This document shows, piece by piece, positions 35,302 through 46,770 of a stretch of DNA of 64,000 nt. Source of the DNA: Gigaspora margarita (taxonomy: Eukaryota; Glomeromycota; Glomeromycetes; Diversisporales; Gigasporaceae). A model generated the notes under the pieces. The model was not told the DNA's origin, searched no databases, and saw nothing but the letters and a program-made list of their open reading frames with translations. The stretch lies in the NCBI GenBank assembly GCA_009809945.1, contig WTPW01000926.1, positions 16,825 through 80,824 of the forward strand, in the 5' to 3' direction. A program made the translations under genes and the position numbers. Numbering within the stretch: position 1 is the first letter of the stretch; each line of letters begins with the position of its first letter.

Positions 35302-36431
35302 TTCATACGTATTCTTGCTCATATATTTACTCATATATCCTTTCTTCCTATATCCTTTCTTTCTAAATTGTCTCGTTTATATATTCACATATATACATTT
35401 CCACCTGTCTATATATCATAGTTTTTCTTAGTATTTTTTTACATATTGGGTTATAAACAAAAAAATCTATCATCAAAAGATAATTGAAAAGTCAAGCAAT
35501 TTTGTTTTCTCAAAAAATCGCAACTTAAAATCTTGCATTTGTAATCTTTGTAAAGGTAAACTTGTTGACCCTCAAACTAGAAAAGCCTATATGATAAAAA
35601 AAGAAATTCTGGCTAGAAATTTTCTTGATATTGGCAAATCTCCAAGCAAAGTAGCAGCCACAATAGACTTACCAGAAGATCCACTTCCAAAAATGGACAT
35701 TCCAAAGGATCCAATAGATCTACCGGAAGCTTCACATCCAAAAATCGATATTCCAGAGGATTCAATACAAAATGATAGTTCGGACGATAATTCTGTTGTT
35801 TCTTCTTATGAAGAAATTTATAGTTTTATTAATAAAAATCAATCTAAAAAAGGCAATCAGTCAGTTAGAAGAAGGAGAAATCCACAATACCCTACAATCA
35901 TAGAGAACTTATTCTCTGATGAAGAAGAAAATTTAGCTGAAGATCTATTAGACTTTGAAGATGAAGAATTACCTGACCAAACATTCGACTTTAACTTACC
36001 AGAAACTTTATATAAAAATATAGAGATGCTGATAGAACTCATAGATCTAAATAAAAGCTTTGTATAGATAATTTTGTGGATTCTCAAATACCAAAAAAGC
36101 ATCAGAAATCCAAAGTTGAAACTAATTCTTTGGTGAAATTTCTCCGGTATGTGCTAGTTCTTGAGAATAAAGAAAAATATTCCACTTTTTCTACGTCATT
36201 GAAGATAGCACGTAAAGCTCTTGGTATCTGTACTCACAAGATTAAATATGCAACATGTGAACAATGCTATAAATTATACAATACAGCTAATATATCAACT
36301 AACAAACCCAATATGGTTCCTAAAGTAAGCTATTGCACCTTTCAAGACTTTCCAAACCATCTGATAGCTAATTAAAGATGTCCTTGCAATAATTCTATTG
36401 CAAAAAAAACCTCTATAAGCAAAGGAATTAT

Positions 36432-37430
36432 TATTTTTTTTCCAAGTTAAGGTGCTTACTTCAGGAGTAAGAGTTTTATTCAAGATATTAAGATCCTGGG
36501 CTTCCTACATGGAAATCACCCAATATAGAGGGTACAACTAGCTACACCTACAACTTTTGGTTGCCTATTTCAGTAGCCACCCAAAGGTTCTATACTAGTT
36601 GCTATACCTGCAACCCGCATACCAGTCATTGCCTATTTTAAACCCTCCGATCATTGCCATCTGCCAATTCTTCTTGTATCACCAGAACATGATCTGGATT
36701 CTTTTCTACCTCCCTTAGGACTACTTTATCCTCAGTAAGAGACCTGGTAAAGCAGTTCCTGTTTCACACAGTATTACCTACGCATCAGTAACTTCTGCTA
36801 CAGCTTTACCTATATACTTGCAATCAGGGATTATTCTTAAACCACTACCATTACCTACTTCTTGCCCTTATGAAGTTCTCCAACCCCAGTACCCGGTTAG
36901 TCACTCTTTTGAATCCTTTTCTCTAGTCGCATCCCTACTTCCAATTCTAAGACCCAGAAGGGTTAGTTAGTCTGGCGTTAGGGTGCCAATGATCTCCCTC
37001 CCCTTAGTACATGCTACAAAAACATATGTCCTTTTCCTCCGGTGCGACTCTGGCAGTCCAGTTGGTAGGGTCCTCTGACCCTTTGTATTGTTAGTTTGCT
37101 TCCAGTCAGTTACCATTCAAGATCCTTTTCCTCTAGTACCATCAAAAGTTGGGTACTTCTCCACTCAGAACTTGCCAAGTGGGTTCCATTCTGCTAATTC
37201 TCAGGATTTGCACACTTCTTTTCTCTCATGTAATATTACACAAGTTAGTTGGCTCTCAATAACTTGGTGTCACCCAGGTTACAGATCAAAGATCCAATTA
37301 GTTAGAGTGCAGATTAGTTACCATAACACAGATGCAATTTTCAAAACCGTTTCCAGTAAGATTCGAACTCTGTACCTGTTGCTTGAAGCATAACAACAAC
37401 CCAACTTTACTATATTGCCACACCCCTTAG
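36432..37430 (-). mobile_element. tRNA-headed SINE, subfamily 2, inside the CACTA transposase, 13-bp TSD
   Basis: A 999-bp insertion between perfect copies of gcaaaggaattat (36419-36431 and 37431-37443). Left T-rich end, right tRNA-like head on the minus strand with B box GTTCGAATC (within 37356-37368). The A box is degraded. Removing it together with one duplication copy rejoins the transposase frame (ISKGII to YQPSLI-type reading). Confidence 0.88.
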
Positions 37431-38749
37431 GCAAAGGAATTATATATCAGCCATCATTAATATTTCTGACAGTTTTTTTAAAACATCGACTGCAATTGTT
37501 GTATAACCGAAAGGGATTTGAAGAGTCTTGTAGAAAGTGGGCAGAGAAGCATAAGATGCTAAAAGAATTACTGATATATATGATAGAAGAATTTGGAAGA
37601 CATTTCAAGATCCAAATAAAGATCAATCATTCTTTCAGAAAGAGCTATCGGATGGCAATTTGGATTTAATGATTAACTTAGATTAGTTCAAGCTATTCGA
37701 TAATACTCAATATAGTGTTAGAGCTATATATGGAGTTATTTGCAATCTTCCACATGATGAGCGATTTAAGCTGTCAAACATAATCATATTGGCATTAATA
37801 CCTGGTCCCAACGAACCCAAACTACACTAGCTAAACCACTATTTGGCACCTTTAATAGATAAATTAATTGATGTGTGGAATGGTAAGCAACAATGTTTTA
37901 ATATCGAAATTATTATATTATTTTATTATTATTAAAATTATTATTATTAACTAGAAATTGAATTGACAAGCACTTTCAAAAGCCCTATCAGCAAATTTAT
38001 TAGTGCAGCAGTGATATGTTGTTCTTGTGATATTCTTGCTGCAAAAAAATTATGTGCCCACATTTCTGCACGAATTGCTTGTTATGAGTGCTTAAAAAGA
38101 GCTAACTTTGACAAAAGGAATCAACACAATTTTGGTAGGTTTGATGATATGGATGAATGGTTCATTGAACGAAGTATTAATGAAGTTCATCAAGATACTA
38201 TCGCATGAAAGGATTGCAATACTAAAGATGCAAGGAGAAAAAATACGTCTGAAACTTTGGTCCATTGGTCTGAAATGCATCATCTCTTCTATTTTAATTC
38301 TGTTCAGTTTTTTGTAGTCGATCCAATACATTGTCTATTTTTAGGTAGAGCTAAGTGGATCATCAAATTATGAATTGATAAAGATGTTTTAACGGTACAT
38401 AATCTTACTCTAATGGAAAAACAGGCTAAAAATATGCAGATTCCTGTAGACACTAGGAGAATTCCTTACAAAATAGCAACGGGAAGAAGGATTTTTAAGA
38501 TTTACAGCGGACCAATAGAAAACTTTTGTTCTGGTATATGCAATGTCAATTATGTGGGATTTGTTGCGTGAAAATGAGTGACAAATCCTTACTTATTTTG
38601 TTCGCGCATGCTCTATTCTGGTGTATCGAATTGTATATAAAGACAATTTGGAGGAGGCTCATAGTTGTCTTCTTAAAATGGTTAAACTTATAGAAGAAAT
38701 TTATGGGTCAGAAAAAATAATGCCTAATTTACATTTATGTTTACATATA

Positions 38750-39814
38750 TCAGTCATAGGACATGTCCCCTAGAAATAAATTTATAATAAAAATTATAAA
38801 AAAAACATATGAATTTACTATATAACTTTGAGCTAAGATCCCTCTCTGGGTTAACTAATTAACTTAAAATTAAAGTTTGCAGGTATATAGAACAAGAAAA
38901 GAAGAAAATTTTGAGCTTAAAAAACCATATTAAAATTTTGCNNNNNNNNNNNNNNNNNNNNNNNNNNNNNNNNNNNNNNNNNNNNNNNNNNNNNNNNNNN
39001 NNNNNNNNNNNNNNNNNNNNNNNNNNNNNNNNNNNNNNNNNNNNNNNNNNNNNNNNNNNNNNNNNNNNNNNNNNNNNNNNNNNNNNNNNNNNNNNNNNNN
39101 NNNNNNNNNNNNNNNNNNNNNNNNNNNNNNNNNNNNNNNNNNNNNNNNNNNNNNNNNNNNNNNNNNNNNNNNNNNNNNNNNNNNNNNNNNNNNNNNNNNN
39201 NNNNNNNNNNNNNNNNNNNNNNNNNNNNNNNNNNNNNNNNNNNNNNNNNNNNNNNNNNNNNNNNNNNNNNNNNNNNNNNNNNNNNNNNNNNNNNNNNNNN
39301 NNNNNNNNNNNNNNNNNNNNNNNNNNNNNNNNNNNNNNNNNNNNNNNNNNNNNNNNNNNNNNNNNNNNNNNNNNNNNNNNNNNNNNNNNNNNNNNNNNNN
39401 NNNNNNNNNNNNNNNNNNNNNNNNNNNNNNNNNNNNNNNNNNNNNNNNNNNNNNNNNNNNNNNNNNNNNNNNNNNNNNNNNNNNNNNNNNNNNNNNNNNN
39501 NNNNNNNNNNNNNNNNNNNNNNNNNNNNNNNNNNNNNNNNNNNNNNNNNNNNNNNNNNNNNNNNNNNNNNNNNNNNNNNNNNNNNNNNNNNNNNNNNNNN
39601 NNNNNNNNNNNNNNNNNNNNNNNNNNNNNNNNNNNNNNNNNNNNNNNNNNNNNNNNNNNNNNNNNNNNNNNNNNNNNNNNNNNNNNNNNNNNNNNNNNNN
39701 NNNNNNNNNNNNNNNNNNNNNNNNAAAGTTATATAGTAAATTCATATGTTTTTTTATAATTTTTATTATAAATTTATTTTAAACCAATTTTAAGGGGACA
39801 TGTCCTATGACTGA
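38750..39814. mobile_element. TA-flanked element with TCAGTCATAGGACATG termini, internal assembly gap
   Basis: Inverted ends tcagtcataggacatgtccc and gggacatgtcctatgactga, each next to TA (38748-38749 and 39815-39816). Inside them a longer inverted pair (aatttactatataactttga / aaagttatatagtaaatt) flanks the N run. Removing the element and one TA restores the transposase frame exactly (LHLCLHI joined to CECVMDFGS), so it is a precise Tc1/mariner-type insertion. Whether the gap hides a transposase cannot be seen. Confidence 0.85.
38942..39724. other. Assembly gap (783 N)
   Basis: Unresolved bases inside the TA-flanked element. The flanks are inverted copies of each other, so the gap probably reflects assembly failure at a hairpin-forming repeat. 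Confidence 0.97.
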
Positions 39815-40851
39815 TATGTGAATGTGTTATGGACTTTGGGTCGCTATATGCATTTTGGTGCTTTAGTTATGAACAGATGAATATTTTATTAGGTAAGTTT
39901 GTATTTTTTGAAATAGCTAGAAAAAATATAGTATAGGGGACACCTTTTTTTTTTGGCGGTATCTATTTTAAATCAGTTAATTATTTATTAAAGTTATATT
40001 ATCCAAATAGCCATATTAAACTACCAATAGCTCAATAGGATTTTATATAATTTACAGAGTCATTTCATAGCTGTAACAGAAGAATCGAGACTGAACTTCT
40101 TAAAATTATACAATCTAATTCTCTGCTAGATGTGCTTTCATTACTTGCAGAAGGCCATTTGCAAACTTGCTTGCAGTTTATCGAACAAGAAATAATGAGC
40201 AGTAGTCTTTCTATTTATAATGGAAATGATTATCAGGAGTTTCTTTCAATGTCTGTAAATGTTGAAGACAATTCAGGAACTGGCTTCAAACCTTTTCTAG
40301 ACGAATTATTAGAGCCTAAAAAGAAATATATAACCTTTCTGAAAGACTTATATGCATTGTTAGTCAACTATTACAACAATGCATATAATTATAATTTCAC
40401 ATTCTTAACCGGTATACTCGAGCACCCAGATGCCATAGCAACATTATCTGGCATTACAATATACGGAAAAATAAAAATTGGTGATGAAATATTTGGGTCT
40501 ACTTATTTGAAGAGATACACAAAGTCTGCAAAAATACTATATATACCCAGGTCTCATTCAATATTATTTTGAGAATATAATAAATCTACCAAAAGGTCCA
40601 AAGAAGCATGTACTTGCTTATATTTAGTGGTATCAAGCTCTTAATGACAAAAAGACAAGATATTATTGTCAAGTAGACAATATTTGTAATATTGAATTAT
40701 GAAATTGGGATTTCTATGATTTAAGTAGAGATTGAATTATTCCCGTGCATAATATTTTAGACTGCTTTATTTCTGGAACTGTCAAAGTCAGAAAAAAAAC
40801 CCCTGAGAATATATGTCTGTAAATCCTATAAATAGAAAATTTCATATTTAA

Positions 40852-41561
40852 TAATATATATACTGTATAAAATAATTTTAATAAATTTTACCGATCAAGT
40901 ATTAGTTTTTACCAGTATTTATATAGTTTAATCTTATTTATCACCAATTAACTTCTGACACGTACTGTTATTCTTTATTTTTATTAAGTACAATAAGACA
41001 AATATTATAAACTTTATAGATTTACTGGGTATTTATATAGACTTATCTTATAGGCATATAGGTTTATTAGTATTTTTATAGATGTAATTTATTTGTCTCT
41101 GAATAACTTCTGATGTAATTACTAGTTATAGATTTACTTTCATATTAATTCTAAATACATATCGGGTATCTGATATTGCTATGATTTAAACTTAAAACCA
41201 GAGATATATCGAAATCTGATATGCGTCCGTTTTTATCTGACAATGCTTTACCTGATATGGCTTGTAGTTATTATGATATTTTACCAGATCTGTACTAGTT
41301 ATTTATTTTTATATTAAGTATTATAAGCTAAACATCATATATATATATAATAATCAATAGCTATATAGGTTTATCCGATTTATTTCTGATTATATTATGA
41401 TATAATTCATGTTTATCATTTTATATTCAGGTTATAATCATTCATTATCAGTTGCCCGATAGGGCTATGATTTTAAAAATAAAAACCAGATACATATTGA
41501 GACCTGATACGTCTCCAGTTTTTATCTGACTATACAGTTCCTGATATGGCTTTATTCGACC
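40852..41561. other. AT-rich DNA with a direct repeat
   Basis: No gene is recognised. Two related blocks of about 110 bp in direct orientation (about 41165-41275 and 41450-41555) both contain 'gatag/tctgatat' ... 'gtttttatctgac' ... 'cctgatatggctt'. They may be remnants of the CACTA element's subterminal repeats. Confidence 0.5.
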
Positions 41562-41725
41562 TGTGATTGTTAATCTACAAAAAAGAGGAGTTTTTATTGG
41601 TGCAACATATATTACTATAGTGCAAATAGAAAAAGTTAATTAATAATCTAATGTTACACAAATTCATAGTGCAAATAGCAAAAACCATGGTATAAATAGC
41701 AATACTCATAAAAAAATTAATTAAA
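41562..41725 (-). repeat. Inverted copy of the 25.6-25.8 kb repeat
   Basis: Shares 'gattgttaatctacaaaaaa', 'gagtttttattggtgcaac' and the 'catggtataaatagcaata' end with the 25600-25810 array, in reverse orientation. Non-coding. Confidence 0.6.
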
Positions 41726-41789
41726 ATAATTTAAAAAATAAATTAAATTAAAATAAAATTTGAATTAAAAAAAAAACTTCAAAATAATA

Positions 41790-42186
41790 TAGTACAGGAC
41801 ACCTAAAGGTGGAATTTTTGAAATTTGTTTCATTTTCAAAAATTTCATATTGAAATTTGATGTCTTTGTGAATCCTTGCATCTTGATTGGCTAATAATGA
41901 ATTTTTAATAATTTTTTAAAAATTAATTTTAAAATTAGCCAATAGCAGAAGGCTAAAACATGTAACTTGTCCCATTTTTGGCAAAACTTTTACAGATCAT
42001 ATAAAAATACTATACTTTTAAACTCATTAATTAAAAAAATTTACATTAATTTTTGAAAAGTTAAGGCCACTAAGTTGTAGCAAATTAGCTAAATTACAAA
42101 ATAGGGGCCTATTTTTTGTGATATTGGCTTTATATTGAATGTTATTAGCTTTTAAAGTTTGTAAAGTTTTTAGGTGTCCTGCACTG
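41790..42186. mobile_element. TA-flanked MITE, same family as 23164-23573
   Basis: 397 bp. Left end tagtacaggacacctaaag and right end tttaggtgtcctgcactg are inverted repeats, flanked by TA. The interior shows the family's 'acatgtaacttgtcccattt' block. Confidence 0.82.
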
Positions 42187-42224
42187 TAATTAAAAAAATA
42201 AAATAAATTAAAAGGATGCCTATT

Positions 42225-43118
42225 CTCGCCATAGTATTTTGCTATTTCTATTATGGTTATACAAGAATTTCTATTTTTAGCATTTAATATAATATATTAT
42301 AAATTTACTATAATTCTAATCCTAAAACTAATAAGTAAACATTCTTTGGTTTCTAGTTAAAAGATGTAGAGCTCATTTTTCTGATTCTAATAGTAGTTAA
42401 ATCATCAAAATCGGCCTAGTAGATCCCAAGATACTTGGGATCAAAGAAAAGAAAATAAGGATCAGCAAATTTACTATTATACAAACTATTCATTTTTTTT
42501 TATATACGTTTTGAAACGAATTTTTATAGTAGTAAAAATTTTTACTAAGAAACTAATAAAACTTGTCTTAAGAAACTAGCATTTTTTTGAGCTAAAGAAC
42601 AACTTTACTGAAAATCCAAAGTCAATTGTAATAATAAACTTCTGGCAAATCATGATTTTTTATTTGATAGCTTTTTTTCTAACTTTTTTATATACATTTT
42701 GAGAAGTTTTTTATTGTAGTGAAAATTTTTACTAAAAAAATAATAAAACACGTCTTAAGAAACTAGTATTTTTTTGAGCCAAAAAGAACTCAAAGTCAAT
42801 TGTAACAATAAAATTTTGTACAAATCATGATTTTTCATTTGATAGTGTTTCTATACTTTGTATAACAGTGAATTTGCTGATCATTATATTTTCTTTTTTG
42901 ATTCCAAGTATCTTTGGATCCACTGAGCTGATTTTGATGATGTAACTACCATTACTCTACAACTTTTGATTAGGAGCCAAAGAAGTGTTACTTATTTGTT
43001 ATTAGTTTTTAGGGTTAGGGTTAGTATTAGGGTTAAAATTAAATTAGATAAATTCTAAAAATAGAAAATTTTGTATAACTATAGTAGAAATAGCAAAATA
43101 CCATGGTAGAAATAGTAG
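42225..43118. mobile_element. Foldback element with ~230-bp inverted arms
   Basis: The arms start 'ccatagtattttgctatttc' and end 'gaaatagcaaaataccatgg', and continue through 'aaaatcggcctagtagatcc' and its inverted partner. The centre has two direct copies of a block of about 180 bp (about 42490-42675 and 42695-42850; both contain 'aagaaactagYatttttttg' and 'caaatcatgattttt'). The right arm holds a short telomere-like run (gggttagggttag). Non-coding. Confidence 0.7.
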
Positions 43119-43119
43119 C

Positions 43120-43440
43120 TCTCTAAATTAAATTAAAAATGTGAATATAATAAATTAAAAAAAAACCTATTTATAAAAATAAAGTAAAAAAAATTAAAAA
43201 ATTAAAAAAAATTAAATCAAAAAATAAGTTTAAATAAAAAAAACTATAAAAAAATAAAAAAATAAAAAAAAACAAAAAAAAATTAAAAAAATTAAAAAAG
43301 AAAATAAAAAAAAAAACAAAAAAAATAAATAAAAAAATGTATAAAAAAAATTTAAAATAAAAAGAATAAAAAAAATATAAAAAAAAAATTAAAAAATAAA
43401 ATAAAAGAAAAACAAAAAAAATAAATAAAAATTTAATTTA
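43120..43440 (+). repeat. A-rich low-complexity tract
   Basis: About 300 bp of almost pure A with scattered T and C, immediately upstream of the LINE fragment. It may be an old oligo-A tail expansion. Confidence 0.8.
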
Positions 43441-45479
43441 CTTAACTTTGAGTAAAGCAAAAGAATTAGATATAGGATTTTGTTCGCCAGGTACTACTTG
43501 GAAGATAAAAGGAACAGGGCCCCAAATTAAAGACATACTAGAAAAAAAACTCTTTGACAGGGCCTTTAAAAGCCTTAGGCACCTTAGTCTTTTCTTTCTA
43601 CACTAGTTGTTAGATAAAAAAAATGAATCTCTAATTTTATGGTACCAACTAAAGTATCTAAAAAAGCAATCAAGTTGTGGCTGTAAAGCAAATTGGTTCA
43701 AAAAAATTAAAGACACAGTACTTATAAGCAGAGTCACCCATGAAGTTAGTTCTTAATTTAAGGCTACATTACCAAACCTTTTATTACCTACTCCTCCAGA
43801 ATATCAAATTACATTAGACAATTGGAAGAAAGAAAGAATAGTTGGTATGAGAAAACAAGTAAAGAAAAGAGAAGTAAGAAGAGTTGTACTTAAAGGCAAA
43901 GCGCGAGTTCTAACTAAACATTGGGTACTAGAAGAAAAAATAAGTGATCTTACCCAATTAGCTTACCCATGTTCAGGTTGTAATAAAAATCAGCTTAATC
44001 AAGCTAGACAAACTATGTGTGCTAGATGGATCAATCCAAATAAAGTCTTAGGGGTACTATTGAAATTAGAGTACAGAAACAAGATAGTGAAGTACCTTGT
44101 TCTATTTCCGCTTTCAATCGCAAAGGATTCCTGGAAAAACAATTAGTTTCAGGCACAGAAACAAGGATAGGAAATCAAATCAAAATTGAAACCCCAGAAG
44201 AGTTCAAAATTATTAGAAACTAGCATTTTACAAAAAGTATAAAAGGCAACCTGAGAAGGTTTCTAAAAAGAAACACTGAGAAGGATAGAAGAAATTTGGT
44301 GCCTTACACTAATGGATCATTATTAGGCATAGAACATAATAGTAAGATGTGTGCAGGTTGAATTCAAGTTGCTATAAATAGGGATAGAGCTTTAACAGAA
44401 TAGCAGTTAAATTAGATAGTTGGCCTATATCATTCAAGTCTGAGTTGGTAGAAATTTGGTTTGCACTTCTTATAGCACCTAGAAATAGTGAGGTTTTAAT
44501 ATTCATGGATAGCATAGTAGCAATTTCTAATATTGAAAGAGCAGGAAAAAACAAAGCTCACTACAAGCTATTAAAGGAAAAAAGCTTTCTTATCTTGGCA
44601 AAAATATGTGAGATAATCCAACTTAAAAGTATTGAACTATAGCTAAAGAAAGTCAAAAGTCACAGCGGGAATTTCTGAAATGAAAGGACAATAAGTTTGT
44701 TAAAGAAGCCTTAAAAAACACAAATACACCAGAGTTTTCTTTCGATTTCTAGCCAAGCTTCACTTTTCTACCATATTGGAAGAACATTTTAATCAAAAAA
44801 CCCGTAAAAGAATTCTTAAAGAAAGCTTTCGATCTTTGGAATGCAGCAGATTGGAGACTTTCTAAAGTAATAACATTCCTGAAACAGGCGCCAGATAATC
44901 TTCGCTTCAATTAATCAGTTTTCTGGAAAAGAATCAAGAACCAGAATGGTTATAGATATACCTTACTAAACCATGGTAAAAGAGTTTCAACACAGATAAA
45001 GTGTTTAGCAGATAAGCTCCCAATACTTAGAGAACTAAGTTTCTGCAGACCAGACATTTATTCAGATACAAAATGTACAATGTGTTCGATAGGGCAAGAT
45101 GAAACACAAGATCACTTAGTATTATGTCCAACTATATGAATAGTAGTAATATAATATTATCGACATCACACTATGTATTGCATGGTCCAAACTTACAAAA
45201 GAAGATAGACTAATTCTAACCAAAAAAAACTTAAAGATTCTTGTTTGTAGAACAACTCGCGAAGAAGAATTGCATTTGAATACTAATATTATCAAAGGAC
45301 TTTTTACAAAGAAAGCTACTAAAGATATTACGAACAAGTTGGGTTTGAGAAAAAAAGCATCACAATTATCAAAACTTTCTTGCACATTGGTTGGAATAGT
45401 TTTTTTGACTTTATTTGAAGACCACAATATGAATCTTTTACGGTCTAGGAACGAAGAGAAGAAATCACGTAAGAAATAA
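43441..45479 (+). pseudogene. 5'-truncated LINE ORF2: connector, RNase H, zinc ribbon, C-terminus
   Basis: Readable from TLSKAKELDIGFCSPGTTWK (43445) through YQITLDNWKKERIVGMRKQV and YPCSGCNKNQLNQARQTMCA to the RNase H: VPYTNGSLLGIEHNSK (the TDG Asp is Asn), CAG-stop-IQVAI (TGA at 44359-44361 in the Trp position), FKSELVEIWFALLIAP (catalytic Glu), EVLIFMDSIVAISNI (catalytic Asp intact) and KVKSHSG. A zinc ribbon CTMCSIGQDETQDHLVLCP follows at about 45070-45128. The C-terminus ends RSRNEEKKSRKK and a TAA (45477-45479). At least four frameshifts separate the pieces. It differs in sequence from the LINE at 47.5 kb, so at least two LINE families are present. Confidence 0.82.
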
Positions 45480-46090
45480 AAAAAGATTAGAAAGAAGATA
45501 GACCATGGGCTCCTATAAGAAAGATTAAAAAAGTAAAGTTGGATTATTTTTAGAAGGGAAGTTAGACTTATGGTCTATAGCTTTAAACAATTGGATCCAA
45601 AAGGTTGAAACCCCTTTTTGCTTAGCTCTTAATTAGAGGATAATCCAATTCTAACTTATCCGTAAGTTAGTGCAGTGGATTGCATTTAGGTGCTGGAAGA
45701 AGCAACCAAATGATGTCAGGCTTGGTTTGTTTTAGTAATAGATTAAAATTTTGTATTACTTTTAGAATACATGTATCTATGCAAAGCAAGCAATAGCAAA
45801 ATCTGCCAAAAAATAAAAAAAATAAAAACAAAAAAAAATAAAATAAAATAAAAAATAAAAAAAAATAAAAAAAAAATAAATAAATAAAGAAAAGCATAAA
45901 AAAATTTAAAAAAAATAAATAAAAAAAAACAAAAAATAAAGCAAATTTTAATGAAGATCTACAAGTGCTATAGTACTTGTAATGATATATATACATATAC
46001 ATGTACCTATTTTCAAATTAATAGGGTACACATGAGAATTTTTTAAAATTTTTTTAAACACCTGATAATAAGCTACCTCTATTGATTAAG
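45480..46090. other. LINE 3' flank and A-rich tract
   Basis: 45480-45700 is probably the 3' untranslated tail of the LINE. 45790-45945 is an A-rich low-complexity tract, which might be its old poly-A tail. Bases 46085-46090 (ATTAAG) are the left TSD of the next element. Confidence 0.45.
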
Positions 46091-46440
46091 TAAAATCCTG
46101 AATAATCTATATAAGATTATATTTGAAAAATTGCAAATGGTGAGCTTTTTTTTTAAAAGATTGTATTTGAAAAATATGTATTGGATAAAAAGATTATATT
46201 TGAAAACAGTTAATGGGCAAAAAGAGTATATTTAAAAGAATACTAATGAGATTTGTTTTCTAAATGTTATATTTGAAATGTGCTAATGAAAAATGAACAG
46301 TAGAGATTTTTTTTGTTTTAGAGACTATCAGATAGTTGTTTTTTTTAAAGAGTATAAGTTTTATTTTTTTTTATTTTGTTATTTTTTTATTTTTATTTTT
46401 TTTTATTTTTTATTTTTTTTAGAGAGCATTAGTTCTGGTT

Positions 46441-46461
46441 TTTTTTTTTTTTTTATTATTA

Positions 46462-46512
<51 letters not shown>

Positions 46513-46736
46513 TTATTATTTTTTTTATTATTACAGTCGACCTCCTATAAGATCATATGTTTTTTGACTTAAGAACTTTTTTAAAATGTGCTTATTAAAG
46601 TAACTGTGCTTTTATAGAAGTATTTTTTATATGTTTAATAGTAAATTAACTTTAACAAAAAAGTGATATAGAGAGGGGTTTTTATATGATGTGATTGTAG
46701 AGGAGATGATTTTATGGGAGGTCAACTGTATTATTA

Positions 46737-46769
<33 letters not shown>

Positions 46770-46770
46770 T
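46441..46770 (+). repeat. T-rich and (ATT)n microsatellite, split by a MITE
   Basis: Runs of ATT/TTA at about 46455-46533 and 46731-46770, with the 46534-46728 MITE inserted between them. The target TA is part of the ATT repeat. Confidence 0.85.
46534..46728. mobile_element. pogo-like MITE (CAGTCGACCTCCTATAA termini), TA target
   Basis: 195 bp with ends CAGTCGACCTCCTATAAGAT and attttatgggaggtcaactg as inverted repeats, flanked by TA. The CAGT...GACCTC...TATAA terminus is the type seen in pogo-like Tc1/mariner elements. A longer relative is at 61179-61911. Non-coding. Confidence 0.85.

Larger units (their letters stand above)
35480..40851 (+). pseudogene. Plavaka/CACTA-type (TNP2-like) transposase, decayed
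   Basis: A large DNA-transposon transposase is recognisable end to end. The N-terminus has CICNLCKGKLVDPQTRKAY (35528 on), then an acidic Pro-rich linker with repeated D-I-P-(E/K)-D-P units. Next come TCEQCYKLYNT and CTFQDFPNHL before a SINE insertion. After it: GFEESCRKWAE, DIYDRRIWKTF, FDNTQYSVRAIYGVICNLPH, LIPGPNEPKLH and LNHYLAPLIDKLIDVWN. An intron follows at 37884-37954 (GTAAGC...CTAG), then ISAAVICCSCDILAAKKLCA, FGRFDDMDEWF, FFVVDPIHCLFLGRAKWI, RRIPYKIATGR, the TADQ-stop-K box, EIYGSEKIMPNLHLCLHI, and after a second insertion GSLYAFWCFSYEQMN. A second intron is at 39893-40057, and the C-terminus ends NPINRKFHI and TAA at 40849-40851. Frameshifts (near 37570 and 38210) and about eight TAG/TGA stops kill it. 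Terminal inverted repeats were not found. Confidence 0.85.

Noticed and set aside
34855-37393. ORFs of 80-100 codons inside the SINE bodies
   Set aside because: Not conserved as frames between the SINE copies and without recognisable domains.
38911-39759. ORFs of about 270-280 codons on both strands
   Set aside because: They consist almost entirely of unresolved N bases.
45667-46550. Phe-rich ORFs on both strands (45667-46002 and 46293-46550)
   Set aside because: Translations of A-rich and ATT-rich low-complexity DNA.
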